A DNA stretch of 64,000 bases from Amycolatopsis eburnea (GTDB taxonomy: Bacteria > Actinomycetota > Actinomycetes > Mycobacteriales > Pseudonocardiaceae), in NCBI RefSeq assembly GCF_003937945.1, contig NZ_RSEC01000060.1, positions 310,001-374,000 on the forward strand, in the 5' to 3' direction. The notes beneath the pieces were generated by a model, which saw nothing but the letters and a program-made list of their open reading frames with translations, was not told the DNA's origin and did no database searches. Positions 46,835 through 55,841 of the stretch are shown piece by piece. Position 1 is the stretch's first letter, and every line of letters starts with the position of its first letter. The position numbers were made by a program, and so were the translations under genes.

Positions 46835-49800
46835 ATGGCTGAAATGGACATGCGCGCCCTCCTCGCACGGATCGATCCGCTGGCCGCGCCGGCGCGGCGG
46901 CGGGTTCTCGCCGACACCGCACGCGCGCTGGCCGGGTCCCCCGAGCTGACCACGCTGCTCGCGGAACTGGACGCCGTTCCCGGGATCCCCCGCGGCTGGG
47001 CCGCGACGATGGCCGTCATCGCGGCCGACGACACGCACATTCGCCGCAGCGTCGTCGCGGCCGACCTCCGGGTCTCCGGTCAGCTGATGATCCACTGCGC
47101 TCGCCACGGCCTGCACTTCGACGTCCTCACCGCGGCTCTGCCCACCGCGCCCCTCGCCTGGCGGCACACCCTCTACCGCGCCGTGCGTGCCACCGGCGCC
47201 ACGGCGTGGGCCGAAGCACTGCTGCCCTCGGTGCGCGCACGGTTCGGTGACCACGAGGCCGCCGCCGTGCTGGCGGCCTGCGAAGCCGGCACAGTCACGG
47301 CTTTGCTGCCCGAACTGGACTTCGCCGTGCCCAACCTCGCCGCGCTGGCCCGCCGGCACCCCGCCGTCGTGCTCACCCACCTGCGCCGTCGGCTGACCGA
47401 AGCCGGGGATGCCGGCCGCCAGGCCGTCTGGACGCGGTTCGGTCCCGCGCTGGCGCGGCTCGTCGAGCACGACACGGGACAGGTCGTCGACCTGCTCGCG
47501 CACCTCGGACCGCCGACCGGGCTCCCGGCCGGGGCGAACCGCTGGCTGGCGACGGCGATCGCGGCCGAGCCGGACCGCGTTGCCGCCATCCTCGCCGATC
47601 CCCTGCGGCGCATCCAGGTCCAGGCGGGCCGGAGCACCGAGCGTGCGCTACGCCGGGCATCGGACGCGTCGCTGACCTCCCTCGCACGCACCTACCTCAC
47701 CCACGCCCCTCGCCTGACGGCGTTGCTGCGCGGACTCCCGCCCGCACGGCGCGCGACCGTCCTGAGTGGAGCGCTGGGCGAACGGACCCTCCAGCAAGCC
47801 AGGCTGCCGATCGCGCTGCTCGACGTCCTGCCCTGGCCGGCGCGGCACGAGCACGCTCGCCGGCTGCTGGCCACCCGCCCCGTGGCCGACGACCCCGGCC
47901 TGCGCCGGGAAGCGAGCGCTCGGCTGCCGTGGCCGGAAGCCGAGCCCGTCCTGCGCACCACGACCGCCAGGCCGGCCGCCGCCGAGCGAGCCCTCGGCTA
48001 CCCGCTGCTGATCGGCGCGGCGGCCGCGACGCGGGACCCGGAGGTCGTCGCCGGCCTGCTGGGGTCACTGACCCGGCTGGCCAACGAGCAGGATCCGGTC
48101 CGCCACGCCGCGCTCGCGGCCGTCGCCGCGCTCCCGGGCTGGCTCATGCGGTCCGCCGATCCGGCCACACTGGTCAAGCTGGCCACCGACGCCGTCCAGG
48201 CCAGGGACGCGTCCTGGGGCACCCGCCGAGCGGTCGGCACGCTGGCCGTCACCCTCGTCCGGCAGGGAACGCTCACGGCGCGGCCCGACCTGGTCGAGAG
48301 CGGACTGCGGATCCTGGAGCTGTCCGGTGGCCACGCGCACAGCCTCACCTTGCACCGGCTCGACCAGGACCTGCCGCGCGGTGCCGAGCAGGCCGTGTGG
48401 TCCGCGCTGCGGCCGCTCATCGCCGCCGACGCCCGAGCCGGCCGCTTCAACCTGGTGCTGTCCCTGGCCGCCGGCCTGCACCGGCGCGCGTGGACCATGC
48501 CCGATCTCCAGGCCGCCGTGGGCGAAGCGACCGGCGCGGCCGACGACGCCACGGTGCGGTGGGCGCTCGAGCTGTGGCTGGCCCCGCCCGCGACCCGGGA
48601 CGAACGCGTCGAGGCCGTGCTGCGGCACGACTCGTCCACGATCATGGTGACCGCGGTGGCGAACGCGGTCAGCGGACGCCGGACCGACCTGCTCGACCAG
48701 GTGCTGGACCGGCCACCGCAGGGCCGGTTCGTCGCCCGCGGCGTCCGGCTGGTGCCGGTGTTCGACGGGTCGTTGCGGCACTGGCTGCCGCGTCAGGTCG
48801 CCCGGTACGCCGAGTTGCTGGCCGACCTCGCCACCGCGCCCCGCAAGGCGGCCTGGGAACGGGCCTCGGCCGTGCGCCGCCTGGCGAGCCTGCCCGGTAC
48901 CGGTATCGAGGACGTGCGGCCGTTCCTCCAGGACGACGACGTCGCCGTGGTCGAAGCCGCGCTGGCCGGGCTGGCCTGGACCGACCGGCCCGGCGACGCG
49001 CTGGGCACCTTGCTCGGCTACGCCGGCACCGACCGCGCCCGGGTCGCGATGTACGCGGCCGGCCGGGCCGCCCGCACCATCCCGCCCGCCGAGCTGCGTG
49101 CCGCACTCCGGCCGGTGCTGGCGGGGAAGAAGGTCACGTCGCGCAAGGAGGCGCTCCGGCTCATCGCCGAACACCGCGTGCCCGGCGCCGCCGACGAACT
49201 GGCCGCGCTGTGGGCGGAGCCGGAGCTGCACCGCGACCTGCGCCGCGCCATCGTGTCGGCCGCGCGCCGGGTGCTCGACGACGGCCGCGCGTGGCAGTGG
49301 CTGGCCGAAGCGGCCGGCCTGACCGCGGTGGCCACCGCCGTGACCGAAGCCGACCCGATGACCATCCCGGAGCGGTATCGGGCGCGCTACGGCGCGCTGG
49401 TGCGGACGGTGGCCGGCAGCGCCGACCCGGACACCGCGCGAACCGGCTTGGCCGCCTGGCCCGCGTGGAGCGTCTGGGACCGCGAAGGAGCCGCTGCACT
49501 GGTCGCCCTGATCGCCGACCTGCACCGCACCGCGACCTGGCAACCGGCGGCCGAAGCGGTGCTCACCGCGTGCGCTGTCACCGGTGACACGGCGCCGTTG
49601 GACGCCGTCGTCACCGCACTCCTCGACATCGACGACGTCGTGGTCGCCGACCGGGACCAGCCGGCCCGGCAACGACTGCGCCACTTCCTCCTGCGCCTGG
49701 GCAACCACCTGAGTGCTGACGGCGAAACGATGCGCGGCGCGGCGGAGCGGCTGGCGACGGAACTGGCACACCGCGAGGAGCACCGAACGGACGCGCTCAT

Positions 49801-50137
49801 GCTCGCCGTCACCGCCCTGCCCCGCCGCGGGGACCTGCTGCCGGCGCTGCGCGGGATCGCCGCCCTCGCCGGCCGTCCGGCCCTGGCGTGGCAGGTGGCG
49901 GACCGGCTGGCGACCTGGCTGGCCGGCCACGACCCGGGCCGTCCCGAACTGCTCGGCACCGCCTTGGCCCTCGAAGCAAGCCCGGCGGAGGCGTTGCTGG
50001 CGGCGAGCATCACGAGCCAGGCCGGCCCGCAAGCCGGCTGGCCGCGTCCCTGGCGCGAGCTGGTGTTGTCGCTGCGCGACCATCCCGACGCCGACATCCG
50101 CGACCGCGCGTCCCACCTCTCTTTCGCTCCCGAGTGA
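46835..50137 (+). CDS. 1100-residue HEAT-like repeat protein
   Basis: A very long, Ala/Leu/Arg-rich cytoplasmic protein with no signal, TM segment or catalytic motif. It consists of about 25 to 30 helical hairpins of 35-40 residues (ASAVRRLASLPGTGIEDVRPFLQDDDVAVVEAALAGLAW in pieces), typical of HEAT/ARM scaffolds. Runs such as DDDVAVVEAALAGL and RVAMYAAGRAARTIPPAELR are clear repeats. Such proteins bind partners along a curved surface. ATG 46835 or 46844 is the start. The small divergent gene may encode a partner. Function unknown. Confidence 0.75.
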   Translation: MAEMDMRALLARIDPLAAPARRRVLADTARALAGSPELTTLLAELDAVPGIPRGWAATMAVIAADDTHIRRSVVAADLRVSGQLMIHCARHGLHFDVLTAALPTAPLAWRHTLYRAVRATGATAWAEALLPSVRARFGDHEAAAVLAACEAGTVTALLPELDFAVPNLAALARRHPAVVLTHLRRRLTEAGDAGRQAVWTRFGPALARLVEHDTGQVVDLLAHLGPPTGLPAGANRWLATAIAAEPDRVAAILADPLRRIQVQAGRSTERALRRASDASLTSLARTYLTHAPRLTALLRGLPPARRATVLSGALGERTLQQARLPIALLDVLPWPARHEHARRLLATRPVADDPGLRREASARLPWPEAEPVLRTTTARPAAAERALGYPLLIGAAAATRDPEVVAGLLGSLTRLANEQDPVRHAALAAVAALPGWLMRSADPATLVKLATDAVQARDASWGTRRAVGTLAVTLVRQGTLTARPDLVESGLRILELSGGHAHSLTLHRLDQDLPRGAEQAVWSALRPLIAADARAGRFNLVLSLAAGLHRRAWTMPDLQAAVGEATGAADDATVRWALELWLAPPATRDERVEAVLRHDSSTIMVTAVANAVSGRRTDLLDQVLDRPPQGRFVARGVRLVPVFDGSLRHWLPRQVARYAELLADLATAPRKAAWERASAVRRLASLPGTGIEDVRPFLQDDDVAVVEAALAGLAWTDRPGDALGTLLGYAGTDRARVAMYAAGRAARTIPPAELRAALRPVLAGKKVTSRKEALRLIAEHRVPGAADELAALWAEPELHRDLRRAIVSAARRVLDDGRAWQWLAEAAGLTAVATAVTEADPMTIPERYRARYGALVRTVAGSADPDTARTGLAAWPAWSVWDREGAAALVALIADLHRTATWQPAAEAVLTACAVTGDTAPLDAVVTALLDIDDVVVADRDQPARQRLRHFLLRLGNHLSADGETMRGAAERLATELAHREEHRTDALMLAVTALPRRGDLLPALRGIAALAGRPALAWQVADRLATWLAGHDPGRPELLGTALALEASPAEALLAASITSQAGPQAGWPRPWRELVLSLRDHPDADIRDRASHLSFAPE

Positions 50138-50146
50138 CCGCCCTGG

Positions 50147-50890
50147 TCACCAGCCGACGGGACCGAGGCGGTCGATGAAGATGCCGGTGGGTCCGTCGGC
50201 GTCGAGTGTCGCGAGTTCGATGATCGGGTCGGTGCCTTCGGTGACCGTCAGCTGGCCGGTGTGGTTGTTCATGTCGGTGGCGGTGAACTTGTGGTTCGCG
50301 ACCTCGCCGGGGGTCATGGCGTTGAACTTGATGCCCGGGAACGCCTGGGCGTACCGGACGGTGATCATGTTCAGCGCCGCTTTCGACGAACTGTAGGCGA
50401 GCTCGTGCATCTTCGAGACGCGCTGCGCCGGATCGGCCATGACCGCGAAGGAACCGCCGCCGCTGGACACCATCACCACCCGCGGGTGGTCCGCCGCGAT
50501 CAGCAGGGGCAGGAACGCGTGCGTGACCCGGACCGGCCCGTACACGTTGGTGTCGTAGACGGAATGGAGCTCCTCGGCCGTCGCGTCCGCGGGCGGGACG
50601 ACGTTTCCCGGTGCGCCGGCGTTGTTGATCAGCACGTCCAGCCGGTCGGTGTGCTTGCGCACAAGCTGCTCGGCACCGGCCACCGACTCGTCCGAGGTCA
50701 CGTCCAGCGGGACCAGGACCACGTTCGCGCCCCCGGCGGCCAGCTTGCCGGCGGCCGCCTGGCCCCGGCCTTCGTCCCGCGAGCCGAGGAAGATCGTCCA
50801 GCCCAGCTCGCCGAGCCGCCGGGCCGCTTCGAAACCGAGTCCCTTGTTGCCTCCGGTGATCAGCACCGAGGTCTGTTCCTTGTTCGTCAT
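50147..50890 (-). CDS. Short-chain dehydrogenase/reductase
   Basis: A classical SDR of 247 residues from ATG 50890. Cofactor site TSVLITGGNKGLGFEAAR, NNAG motif (VLINNAGAPGN), catalytic Ser in VMVSSGGGS and YSSSKAAL (YxxxK). The basic residue in SRDEGRG after the second strand suggests NADP preference. Substrate unknown. Ends nine bases from the repeat-protein gene, convergent. An in-frame upstream ATG would add 13 residues with no ribosome site. Confidence 0.9.
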   Translation of the reverse strand: MTNKEQTSVLITGGNKGLGFEAARRLGELGWTIFLGSRDEGRGQAAAGKLAAGGANVVLVPLDVTSDESVAGAEQLVRKHTDRLDVLINNAGAPGNVVPPADATAEELHSVYDTNVYGPVRVTHAFLPLLIAADHPRVVMVSSGGGSFAVMADPAQRVSKMHELAYSSSKAALNMITVRYAQAFPGIKFNAMTPGEVANHKFTATDMNNHTGQLTVTEGTDPIIELATLDADGPTGIFIDRLGPVGW

Positions 50891-51206
50891 GCCCACCGGA
50901 CACCGCTTTTCGCGCTGCTGTGACGACATGTGAACGGCCTCACAGGCTCGGTCAGCAGCCTGGAATGGCGGCCGAGATGCGAAGTCGGCTCCTCAACGCG
51001 GCGCTATGCCTTGAGCCGCCGCTCCGATTTACCGAGTACGTGGACCCTGTCGCATCCAGTTCTCCGCACCCCGCGATGGGCAGCGCAGTGCCCCGTCCCC
51101 TGTCATGAGACCCGACCGCTCGGTCTGCTCTCGACGCGCTGCCCGGCTCGTCGTCCACTCCCGGCCTTGCCGAACATCCGTACCTGCCGGTGACCGTGGA
51201 CTCCGG
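50891..51206. other. 316-bp gap between two minus-strand genes
   Basis: No gene or RNA is supported. Short open frames on both strands lack ribosome sites and coding character. The sequence probably contains the SDR promoter near its left edge. I see no palindrome or repeat of note. Confidence 0.4.
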
Positions 51207-51623
51207 TCAGTCCCAGTAGTTGAAGAGCGTCTCACCCAGATCCCCCGGAGCCCAGAACTCGATGTCGCCTGGGTGGTACCCCGGCCACACCCGTGCGTCG
51301 AACGGCCCGGCCAGATCAGCCGGGGTCAGTACCCGGTAGGCCGGGAACTCCGCCAGCACGGCGACCAGTTCGGGAGCATCGACGAACGTCAGCGGCCCGG
51401 CGTCGACCGCCGTCCCGTCGATCGCCCGCGGCTCAGCGACCGCCACGACCGGCTCGGTGCGGTCGTTCGTGCACACGATCGACAGGCGATGGCCGCCGTG
51501 CTCGACGACGCCCTGGTGGAAGTTCGGCGTGACACCGTCGGCGATCCGGAACTCGACGACCTGGCCGCCGGTGCGCCTGGCTGCTTCGTGGCACGCCCGG
51601 CGGAACTCACGGAGGTCGACCAT
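51207..51623 (-). CDS. Hypothetical protein, immunity-like size and composition
   Basis: A 138-residue protein from ATG 51623. It begins VDLREFRRACHEAARRTGGQV and continues VEFRIADGVTPNFHQGVVEHGGHRLSIVCTND in pieces, a mixed alpha/beta pattern with many aromatic residues, ending DLGETLFNYWD. No catalytic motif is recognised. The right neighbour is a decayed monooxygenase fragment, so the region may be an acquisition and decay zone. The function cannot be stated. Confidence 0.62.
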   Translation of the reverse strand: MVDLREFRRACHEAARRTGGQVVEFRIADGVTPNFHQGVVEHGGHRLSIVCTNDRTEPVVAVAEPRAIDGTAVDAGPLTFVDAPELVAVLAEFPAYRVLTPADLAGPFDARVWPGYHPGDIEFWAPGDLGETLFNYWD

Positions 51624-51747
51624 CGCGCGACGGTACCGGCTCGACGCGTCTCCAAGTAACGGATTTCCGGGAAGCCGGCCCAGCCGGACCCGGCCCCTGC
51701 CGATCGCCGCGTAGTCGGGCGGTCGACTCGACTCGTGGTCCGAGCCC

Positions 51748-51992
51748 AGGCTGCAGGACGCCTAGCGCGACGGCGTCCGCACCTACCTCGGCCTGCTGAC
51801 CGCGGGCCTCCCCCACTTTCTTCATGGTCGCGGGCCGCAGAGCCCCGCGCTGGCCAGCAACGTCGTGCTGACCATCGAGCAGGAAGTCGACCGGATCGGC
51901 CAGGACGACTGGGTGGACATCACGGAGTGGACGTGAACCAGACGCTCTACGCGACCACCGACTCGTGGTACCGCGGCTCCAACGCTCGGCGA
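51748..51992 (+). pseudogene. Decayed C-terminal fragment of a Baeyer-Villiger/flavin monooxygenase
   Basis: One frame reads RDGVRTYLGLLTAGLPHF, then after a small shift GPQSPALASNVVLTIEQEVD, matching the BVMO C-terminal pattern (TYLGLxxAGFPNxFxxxGPxSPSVLxNMVxxIEQHVDW). The preceding codons read QDA-stop-RDG (TAG at 51763-51765) where BVMOs have Trp. A stop at 51934-51936 ends that frame, but the shifted frame gives VNQTLYATTDSWYRGSN, the family's final motif. At least one nonsense and two frame changes are present. No N-terminal part with the FAD site is found, so this is a remnant. Confidence 0.75.
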
Positions 51993-52095
51993 AGGCATCC
52001 TGCGCCGCCACCCGCGCGTCGTGCCGTTCTGGGTCCCCGACTACCAGCTCGACGTACCGTCGCTGGCCGACGCCGGGCCGGCAGGTGGCACCTGA
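51991..52095 (+). pseudogene. Short orphan coding remnant after the BVMO fragment
   Basis: Thirty-four codons in one frame (EGILRRHPRVVPFWVPDY, then QLDVPSLADAGPAGGT and a TGA) have normal coding composition but no start, ribosome site or family. It abuts the BVMO fragment and ends 31 bp before the tRNA-Asn terminator. It is most simply the 3' end of another decayed gene joined by deletion. Confidence 0.4.
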
Positions 52096-52125
52096 GTCAA
52101 CCTGACACGACCACAGACGCAATGA

Positions 52126-52150
52126 AGGCCCAGGTCGATGACCTGGGCCT
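52126..52150 (-). terminator. Hairpin terminator of tRNA-Asn
   Basis: AGGCCCAGGTC and its exact reverse complement around GAT form an 11-bp stem, three bases beyond the tRNA 3' end in the direction of transcription. A short T-containing stretch (TTCATT) follows. Position and stem strength fit a factor-independent terminator. Confidence 0.75.
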
Positions 52151-52153
52151 CTG

Positions 52154-52226
52154 CTCCCCCGCTTGGACTCGAACCAAGAACCCTCCGGTTAACAGCCGAA
52201 TGCTCTGCCAGTTGAGCTACAGGGGA
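52154..52226 (-). tRNA. tRNA-Asn (GTT)
   Basis: Reading from 52226: acceptor TCCCCTG pairs with CGGGGGA, D-arm GTAGCTCAACTGGCAGAGC, anticodon loop CTGTTAA with GTT at 52193-52191, T-arm with TTCGAGT loop, discriminator G at 52154. CCA is not encoded. All arms are intact. A decayed monooxygenase remnant lies just past its 3' end; no integrase or direct repeat of the tRNA end is present. Confidence 0.95.
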
Positions 52227-52394
52227 ATGTCGCTCACTTCCGGTGCCGGTCTCTCCGACCGACAAGAGAAACCTTAGCCCATGCCCCAAAGCCGCTTCAC
52301 AGCACCCCCCACTTGGCGCAACCAGTACGCGGGCCGGGGTTTTCCTGGACAATGGACAGTCGGACGACCTAGCGACGGGAAGGCGTGGACGCGG

Positions 52395-52565
52395 ATGAAG
52401 AAGTTCCTGCTGGGGGCAGGCCTGGGGTACGTACTGGGCGCCAAGGCAGGCCGGGGGCGGTACGAGCAGCTCGTGCGCACCTACCGCCGGGTCGTCGACC
52501 ACCCCATGGTGCAAGGGGCCGCCGGGGTGGCGCGGGCCAAGATCAGCGAGAAGGTGCGGCGCTGA
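52395..52565 (+). CDS. Small YtxH-like protein
   Basis: A 56-residue protein. It starts MKKFLLGAGLGYVLGAKAGRGRY, split as KKFLLGAGLGYVLGAK and AGRGRYEQLVRTYRR, the glycine-rich N-terminal hydrophobic segment and basic helix typical of YtxH-like actinobacterial proteins. Probably membrane-associated; function unknown. Its 3' end overlaps the 3' end of the methyltransferase gene on the other strand by 23 bp. Ribosome site weak (GGAAGG at 13 bases). Confidence 0.7.
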   Translation: MKKFLLGAGLGYVLGAKAGRGRYEQLVRTYRRVVDHPMVQGAAGVARAKISEKVRR

Positions 52566-53322
52566 CCCTGGCCACGAAGAACACCCGGCGGAACTCGAAC
52601 CACGTGGTGCCGTCGGCGCGCACGGGGTAGGCCGAGGCCAGGAGCGGGGCCAGTTCCGCGCGGAACCGGTCCCACTCGGCGTCGGCCAGCGCGGCGCGGA
52701 CGGGGCGCAGCGCCGTTCCGGTGATCCACTCCAGCACCGGGTTCTCGCCCCGCAGCGGCTGCACGTACGTCGTCTCCCAGGCGTCGACCTCGCAGCCGGC
52801 GTCGGCCAGGAGGTTCGCGTAGCCGAGCGGGGTCGAGACCGCGTCGTCTTCGCGCAGGACGACGTCGGCCAGCCGGGACGACCAGGCCGGCGACGCCGCG
52901 AGCTGCCGCGTCAGCGCGTGCGAAGGGGCGTTGAAGTTGCCCGGCACCTGAACCGCCAGGTAAGCGCCCGAAGGCAGCGAAGCAGCCCACCGGCGAAGCA
53001 GCGAAGCGTGGTCCGGGACCCATTGCAGGACGGCGTTCGACACCACGACGTCGGTGTCCGGTGCCGGCGTCCAGTCGCGGACGTCGAGCACCGTGGCGTC
53101 GAGGCCGCGCGAGCGTGCTGCGGTCACCATTTCGGGTGAACTATCGCCGCACTCCAGCACCGCCGACGGCCAGCGCTCGCGGAGGGAAACCGTCAGGTTG
53201 CCGGGGCCACAGCCGAGGTCCACCACGCGCCGGGGCGACGCGGCCCCGATGCGCGAGACGAGGTCGTAGAACGGGCGGGCCCGCAGGTCGGCGTAGTCGA
53301 GGTACTTCCCGGGATCCCACAC
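52543..53322 (-). CDS. tam: Trans-aconitate 2-methyltransferase
   Basis: A 259-residue SAM-dependent methyltransferase from GTG 53322. The start VWDPGKYLDYADLRARPFYDL is diagnostic for Tam (WDPxxYLxFxxxRxRPxxDL). Motif I is VVDLGCGPGNLT; further VSNAVLQWVPDH and VQVPGNFNAPSH. The enzyme methylates trans-aconitate, a by-product that inhibits aconitase. The frame is open upstream but lacks relevant content. A nested GTAC palindrome lies upstream. Converges on and overlaps the YtxH gene. Confidence 0.92.
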   Translation of the reverse strand: MWDPGKYLDYADLRARPFYDLVSRIGAASPRRVVDLGCGPGNLTVSLRERWPSAVLECGDSSPEMVTAARSRGLDATVLDVRDWTPAPDTDVVVSNAVLQWVPDHASLLRRWAASLPSGAYLAVQVPGNFNAPSHALTRQLAASPAWSSRLADVVLREDDAVSTPLGYANLLADAGCEVDAWETTYVQPLRGENPVLEWITGTALRPVRAALADAEWDRFRAELAPLLASAYPVRADGTTWFEFRRVFFVARVSAAPSR

Positions 53323-53337
53323 GGCCGCCTCCAGCAA

Positions 53338-53370
53338 GCAGTACGCCTGTACTGAGTACGAGCGTACTGC
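53338..53370. promoter_or_regulatory. Nested GTAC palindrome upstream of tam
   Basis: GCAGTACGC (53338-53346) pairs with GCGTACTGC (53362-53370), and an inner GTACTGAGTAC palindrome sits between. Four GTAC tetramers occur at 53341, 53349, 53356 and 53364, seven to eight bases apart. It lies between the PH-like gene's stop and the tam start, so it could be tam's operator or the upstream gene's terminator. Confidence 0.5.
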
Positions 53371-53891
53371 TATTCGGCAGGCTTGACCAGCTTCGCGGCG
53401 GCCTGCTCGGCGATGGCCGCCACCAGGGCGACGTCGGTGCCGGGGTCCGGGCGGACCTGCAGGACGCTGCCGTCGCGGCCCGGGACCTTGCGCTGGACGA
53501 ACCACGCTCCCCCGGACCCGATCTCCTGCCGGTGCCGCGAGCGGATCGAGCCCTCGACGCGCTGGTAGGCCTCGCGCGGCACCTTGCCCGGCGCGGGCAG
53601 CCGGAAGCGCACCGGCGGCCGGTCGGCCAGCACGACCGCCGCTCCCGCCGTGCCGACCTCTTCCGACTCGGTCAGCGTGAACACGCCGTCCGCCCAGGTC
53701 GCCTTGGCGACGAGGTGCCAGCCGACGCGCCGCGCGCCGTCTCCGGCTGGGACCCACAGGCCCAAAGCCGTCACGACCAGGTGGCCGCCGCCTTCGACCG
53801 GGGCGCTGACGACGACGTCTTCACCGGGCGACAGCGTCCCGGGGAAGTCGGCGGGCGTGCGATCGCCCAGCAACCGGCGCAGGAAGCTCAT
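53370..53891 (-). CDS. Conserved hypothetical, PH-like beta-rich protein
   Basis: A 173-residue protein: MSFLRRLLGD start, then beta-rich (GEDVVVSAPVEGGGHLVVTALGLWVP), followed by DRPPVRFRLPAPGKVPREAYQRV and a Trp-containing strand (GSGGAWFVQRKVPGRDG). Its pattern fits the actinobacterial PH-like/DUF family found next to dnaG. It starts one base after the dnaG stop and is surely co-transcribed with it. No enzymatic motif is seen; function unknown. Confidence 0.75.
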   Translation of the reverse strand: MSFLRRLLGDRTPADFPGTLSPGEDVVVSAPVEGGGHLVVTALGLWVPAGDGARRVGWHLVAKATWADGVFTLTESEEVGTAGAAVVLADRPPVRFRLPAPGKVPREAYQRVEGSIRSRHRQEIGSGGAWFVQRKVPGRDGSVLQVRPDPGTDVALVAAIAEQAAAKLVKPAE

Positions 53892-53892
53892 C

Positions 53893-55800
53893 TCAGCCCC
53901 ACGCGCCGGCGGCCGCCTGCTCGCCCAGCGACTTCTTGTACTGCTCCAGCGCGACGAGGTCGCCGAACAGCGCGCGGTAGTCGTCCGGCGCTTCGACCGG
54001 CGACAGCCGCTGCAGCTTGCCCTTGATCTCCGCGATCTGCCGCCCGACGAGGCTCTCCTGCAGCCGCGCGAGGATCGACGAGATGTACCGCGAGTCGACT
54101 TCGTCCTTGGCCTGCAACGGTTCCACGGCCAGCTCGGACAGCACGCGCCGGACCGTCCCTTCCGGACAGTGCGGGGCCGCCGCGTCCAGCAGCGCCGGGC
54201 CGGTGAGGCCCGAACCCGCGCCGCCCGCCTTCAGCACGGCCTCGTGCACGGCCACGTACACCGGGTGCGTGAACGCTTCCAGTGGCAGCGCGTCGTACTC
54301 CGGCCCGGCGATCGCGGGCTGCTGCAGCGCGGCCTTCAACGCCTCGCGCTGGACGGCGAACCGGGGGTCCTTCGGGGCCGGGCGGGCCACATCCTGAGCC
54401 GGTGCCGCCGGGGCGGCCTGCTGGCCGCGCGCGGGCTGGCGCAGCGGCGCCCCGCCGCGCTTGTCGGTCGCGCCCGCGCTGCCGCGGACCCGGTTGACCA
54501 CCTGCGCGACGTCCTGCCAGCCCACCCACCAGGCGAGCTTCGACGCGTAGCCGTCGCGGGCCGCGCGGTCCTTGATCGAGGCCACCATCGGCACGGTCTT
54601 CTGCAGCGCCGCGACCTGGCCGTCGACCGAGTCGAGGTCGTAGTTCTTGAGCGTGCTGCGGATGACGAACTCGAACAGCGGCGTGCGCCGCGCGACCAGG
54701 TCCTTCACCGCGCTGTCGCCCTTGGCCAGCCGCAGCTCGCACGGGTCCATGCCGTCCGGCGCGACCGCGATGTACGTCTGGCCGGCGAACGTCTGGTCGC
54801 CCTCGAACGCCTTCAGTGCCGCCTTCTGACCGGCTTCATCGCCGTCGAACGTGAAGATGACTTCGCCGCGGAAGGCGTCGTCGTCCATCATCAGCCGGCG
54901 CAGCACCTTCATGTGGTCCTCGCCGAACGCCGTGCCCGACGACGCGACCGCCGTCGGCACGCCCGCCGCGTGCATCGCCATCACGTCGGTGTAGCCCTCG
55001 ACCACGACGACCTGGTGCCGCTTCGCGATCTCGCGCTTGGCCAGGTCGAGGCCGAACATGACCTGGGATTTCTTGTAGATCGGCGACTCGGCGGTGTTGA
55101 GGTACTTCGCCGAGATCCGGTCGTCGTCGAACAGCCGCCGCGCGCCGAAGCCGACGACGTCGTTGCCGACGTCGCGGATCGGCCAGACCAGCCGCCGGTG
55201 GAAGCGGTCCATCGGGCCGCGCTGGCCCTCCTTCGACAGCCCCGCGGTGAGCAGCTCCTTGACCTCGAACCCGCGGTTGAGCAGGAACTTCGTCAGCTTG
55301 TCCCAGCCGCCGGGCGCGTAGCCGCAGCCGAACGTCTTCGCCGCGGCGGCGTCGAACCCGCGCTCGGACAGGAAGTCCCGCGCCGCGCGCGCCTCGTCGG
55401 TGAGCAGCTGCTCGGCGTAGAACTCCTGGGCCACGCGGTGCGCTTCGACCAGCCGGGTGCGGCTGCCGCGGTCGCGCTGGACCGTCGCGCCGCCGCCTTC
55501 GTAGGTGAGCCGGATGCCGACGCGGTCGGCCAGCCGCTCGACGGCTTCCACGAACGAGATCAGGTCGATCTTCTGGATGAACTTGATCACGTCGCCGCCC
55601 TCGCCACAGCCGAAGCAGTGGAAGGTGCCGTGCGTCGGGCGGACGTTGAACGACGGGGTCTTCTCGTTGTGGAACGGGCAGAGGCCCTTCAGGCTGCCCC
55701 CACCGGCGCGGCGCAGTGCCACGTACTCCCCGACGACCTCGTCGATCCGGTTCCGCTCGCGCACCTCCGCGATGTCGCTCTCCCGAATCCGTCCTGCCAC
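53893..55800 (-). CDS. dnaG: DNA primase
   Basis: A primase of 635 residues that lays RNA primers at the replication fork. Zinc-binding domain CPFHNEKTPSF with FHCFGCGEGG; the Toprim core has VVVEGYTDVMAMHAAG, VASSGTAFGEDH and FTFDGDEAGQKAALKA with the catalytic acidic residues; a C-terminal helicase-binding domain is present. I take GTG 55800 (AGRIRESDIAEVRER, the usual start) over GTG 55809, which would add three residues. Length is normal for actinobacteria. Housekeeping gene, marking this part as core chromosome. Confidence 0.97.
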   Translation of the reverse strand: MAGRIRESDIAEVRERNRIDEVVGEYVALRRAGGGSLKGLCPFHNEKTPSFNVRPTHGTFHCFGCGEGGDVIKFIQKIDLISFVEAVERLADRVGIRLTYEGGGATVQRDRGSRTRLVEAHRVAQEFYAEQLLTDEARAARDFLSERGFDAAAAKTFGCGYAPGGWDKLTKFLLNRGFEVKELLTAGLSKEGQRGPMDRFHRRLVWPIRDVGNDVVGFGARRLFDDDRISAKYLNTAESPIYKKSQVMFGLDLAKREIAKRHQVVVVEGYTDVMAMHAAGVPTAVASSGTAFGEDHMKVLRRLMMDDDAFRGEVIFTFDGDEAGQKAALKAFEGDQTFAGQTYIAVAPDGMDPCELRLAKGDSAVKDLVARRTPLFEFVIRSTLKNYDLDSVDGQVAALQKTVPMVASIKDRAARDGYASKLAWWVGWQDVAQVVNRVRGSAGATDKRGGAPLRQPARGQQAAPAAPAQDVARPAPKDPRFAVQREALKAALQQPAIAGPEYDALPLEAFTHPVYVAVHEAVLKAGGAGSGLTGPALLDAAAPHCPEGTVRRVLSELAVEPLQAKDEVDSRYISSILARLQESLVGRQIAEIKGKLQRLSPVEAPDDYRALFGDLVALEQYKKSLGEQAAAGAWG

Positions 55801-55841
55801 GTCACCCACTCTAGCCGCGCCGTTTGCGGCACACTCGGGGC

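Noticed and set aside
52154..52226. Mobile element at tRNA-Asn
   Set aside because: A decayed remnant lies next to it, but no integrase, transposase or direct repeat of the tRNA end is present.
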